Translations under genes and position numbers: made by a program
Notes under the pieces: generated by a model
Databases searched by the model: none
Told to the model about the DNA's origin: nothing
Seen by the model: the letters and a program-made list of their open reading frames with translations, nothing else
NCBI RefSeq assembly: GCF_900129725.1
Contig: NZ_FQWQ01000001.1
Coordinates: 2,108,001-2,172,000 of the forward strand
From: Chryseolinea serpens
GTDB taxonomy: Bacteria; Bacteroidota; Bacteroidia; Cytophagales; Cyclobacteriaceae
DNA: 64,000 nt
Direction: 5' to 3'
Shown: positions 63,551-64,000 of the stretch, piece by piece
How the letters are laid out: each line of letters opens with the position of its first letter
Position numbering within the stretch: position 1 is the first letter of the stretch

Positions 63551-63624
63551 AATTCCCCCGCCCCTTGCGGTCCATCACTGTTATTTGCTAAATTAGCAGC
63601 CTGTAAATCAATTGATAGAAACGC

Positions 63625-64000
63625 TTGGTTTGGAAAATCCTCAAAATTCCGAAAGGAAAATCAACAACCGATAAGAAGCTGGTGGCGGCTATTGAAAACA
63701 TAGCCGGTTTCACACCATCCAATCTCGAGCTTTACCGTCTTGCCACGGTGCACAGTTCCATCGCGAAAGAGAACGGGACCGGCTACAAGGAGTCCAACGA
63801 ACGCCTGGAATACCTGGGCGATGCCATCCTGGGCGCGGCCGTGGCCGATTTTCTCTTCAAAAAATTTCCCTTCAAACCCGAGGGCTTTCTCACCGAAATC
63901 CGCTCGCGCATCGTCAACCGCGAGGCGCTCAACCTGTTGGCCCGGAAGATCGGCGTCGCCAACATCGTGCAATACGATCAAAAGAACGCCCACCTGCAGC
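63625..64000 (+). CDS. rnc: Ribonuclease III (3' partial)
   Basis: 125 residues are visible before the window ends. A TAG at 63616 closes the frame upstream, and TTG 63625 is the first usable start (LVWKILKIPKG). The RNase III signature is complete in NERLEYLGDAILG near residue 70, followed by FLTEIRSRIVNREALNLLARKIG. The dsRNA-binding domain lies beyond the window. Position after fabF matches other Bacteroidota. It matures rRNA and cleaves double-stranded RNA. Confidence 0.9.
   Translation, partial: MVWKILKIPKGKSTTDKKLVAAIENIAGFTPSNLELYRLATVHSSIAKENGTGYKESNERLEYLGDAILGAAVADFLFKKFPFKPEGFLTEIRSRIVNREALNLLARKIGVANIVQYDQKNAHLQ

Overview
The window looks like chromosome of a Bacteroidota bacterium, most likely of the order Cytophagales. 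The support is a SusC/SusD pair, a type IX secretion (T9SS) type B C-terminal domain, two CRTAC1-type ASPIC/UnbV proteins, the pyk / IPExxxVDY / acpP / fabF / rnc neighbourhood, many lipoproteins, and a Bacteroidota-style promoter (TTTG, 20 nt, TAnnTTTG-like) ahead of acpP. No rRNA, CRISPR array, integrase or complete insertion sequence was seen. The single tRNA is tRNA-Ser(GGA) at 30056-29967.

Layout. (1) 1-8.8 kb is accessory DNA, visibly AT-richer at its left end. It holds a STAND/NACHT-type NTPase cut by the window edge (resembles Avs-type anti-phage sensors), a minus-strand trio (DUF1266 protein and two small membrane proteins), an unrecognised 209-aa protein with a decayed second copy of its 3' end, a zinc-ribbon protein, and a 635-aa M23-peptidase-like protein with about 4.5 C-terminal repeats. 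(2) 8.9-25 kb is a nutrient-uptake region: susC/susD, a lipoprotein with a sugar-dehydrogenase propeller fused to cytochrome c, two tandem CRTAC1 lipoproteins and a secreted propeller protein. A scar at 16.8-17.5 kb contains a duplicated cytochrome tail and the 3' end of an FtsX-type permease. (3) 25-35.4 kb is a mosaic around tRNA-Ser: an outer-membrane barrel, a frameshifted drug exporter, an ENPP-type phosphodiesterase, an arginase-family enzyme, an AraC regulator and an epimerase. It carries a partial tRNA-Ser copy, a long hairpin abutting the tRNA, and a 100-bp copy of the ansA 3' end. (4) 35.3-44 kb is housekeeping and envelope: ansA-tatD, dgkA, glycosyltransferases, a polysaccharide deacetylase, a SpoIIE-type phosphatase and ruvC. 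(5) 44-54 kb is a surface-glycan operon; its VioA-like aminotransferase, NeuD/VioB-like acyltransferase and WecF-like transferase suggest a 4-acetamido-4,6-dideoxyhexose, with a flippase and a GT4 enzyme, behind miaA. (6) 54-64 kb is core: a PhnP-like hydrolase, an IPT/NHL lipoprotein, an RqcH-type NFACT protein, pyk, acpP, fabF, a 30-bp tandem repeat array, and the start of rnc.

How the genes may work together. SusC/SusD would import a ligand captured at the surface, and the neighbouring lipoproteins may bind or oxidise it outside the cytoplasm; the substrate cannot be read from sequence. The glycan operon plausibly makes and exports one repeat unit. The left island combines a probable phage-defence ATPase with genes whose traits (signal-less peptidase-like protein, decayed paralogue copy) fit inter-bacterial antagonism, but this is inference. 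The most unusual non-coding structure is the set of partial tRNA and gene duplications between 25.1 and 35.4 kb, which reads like the footprint of old insertions.
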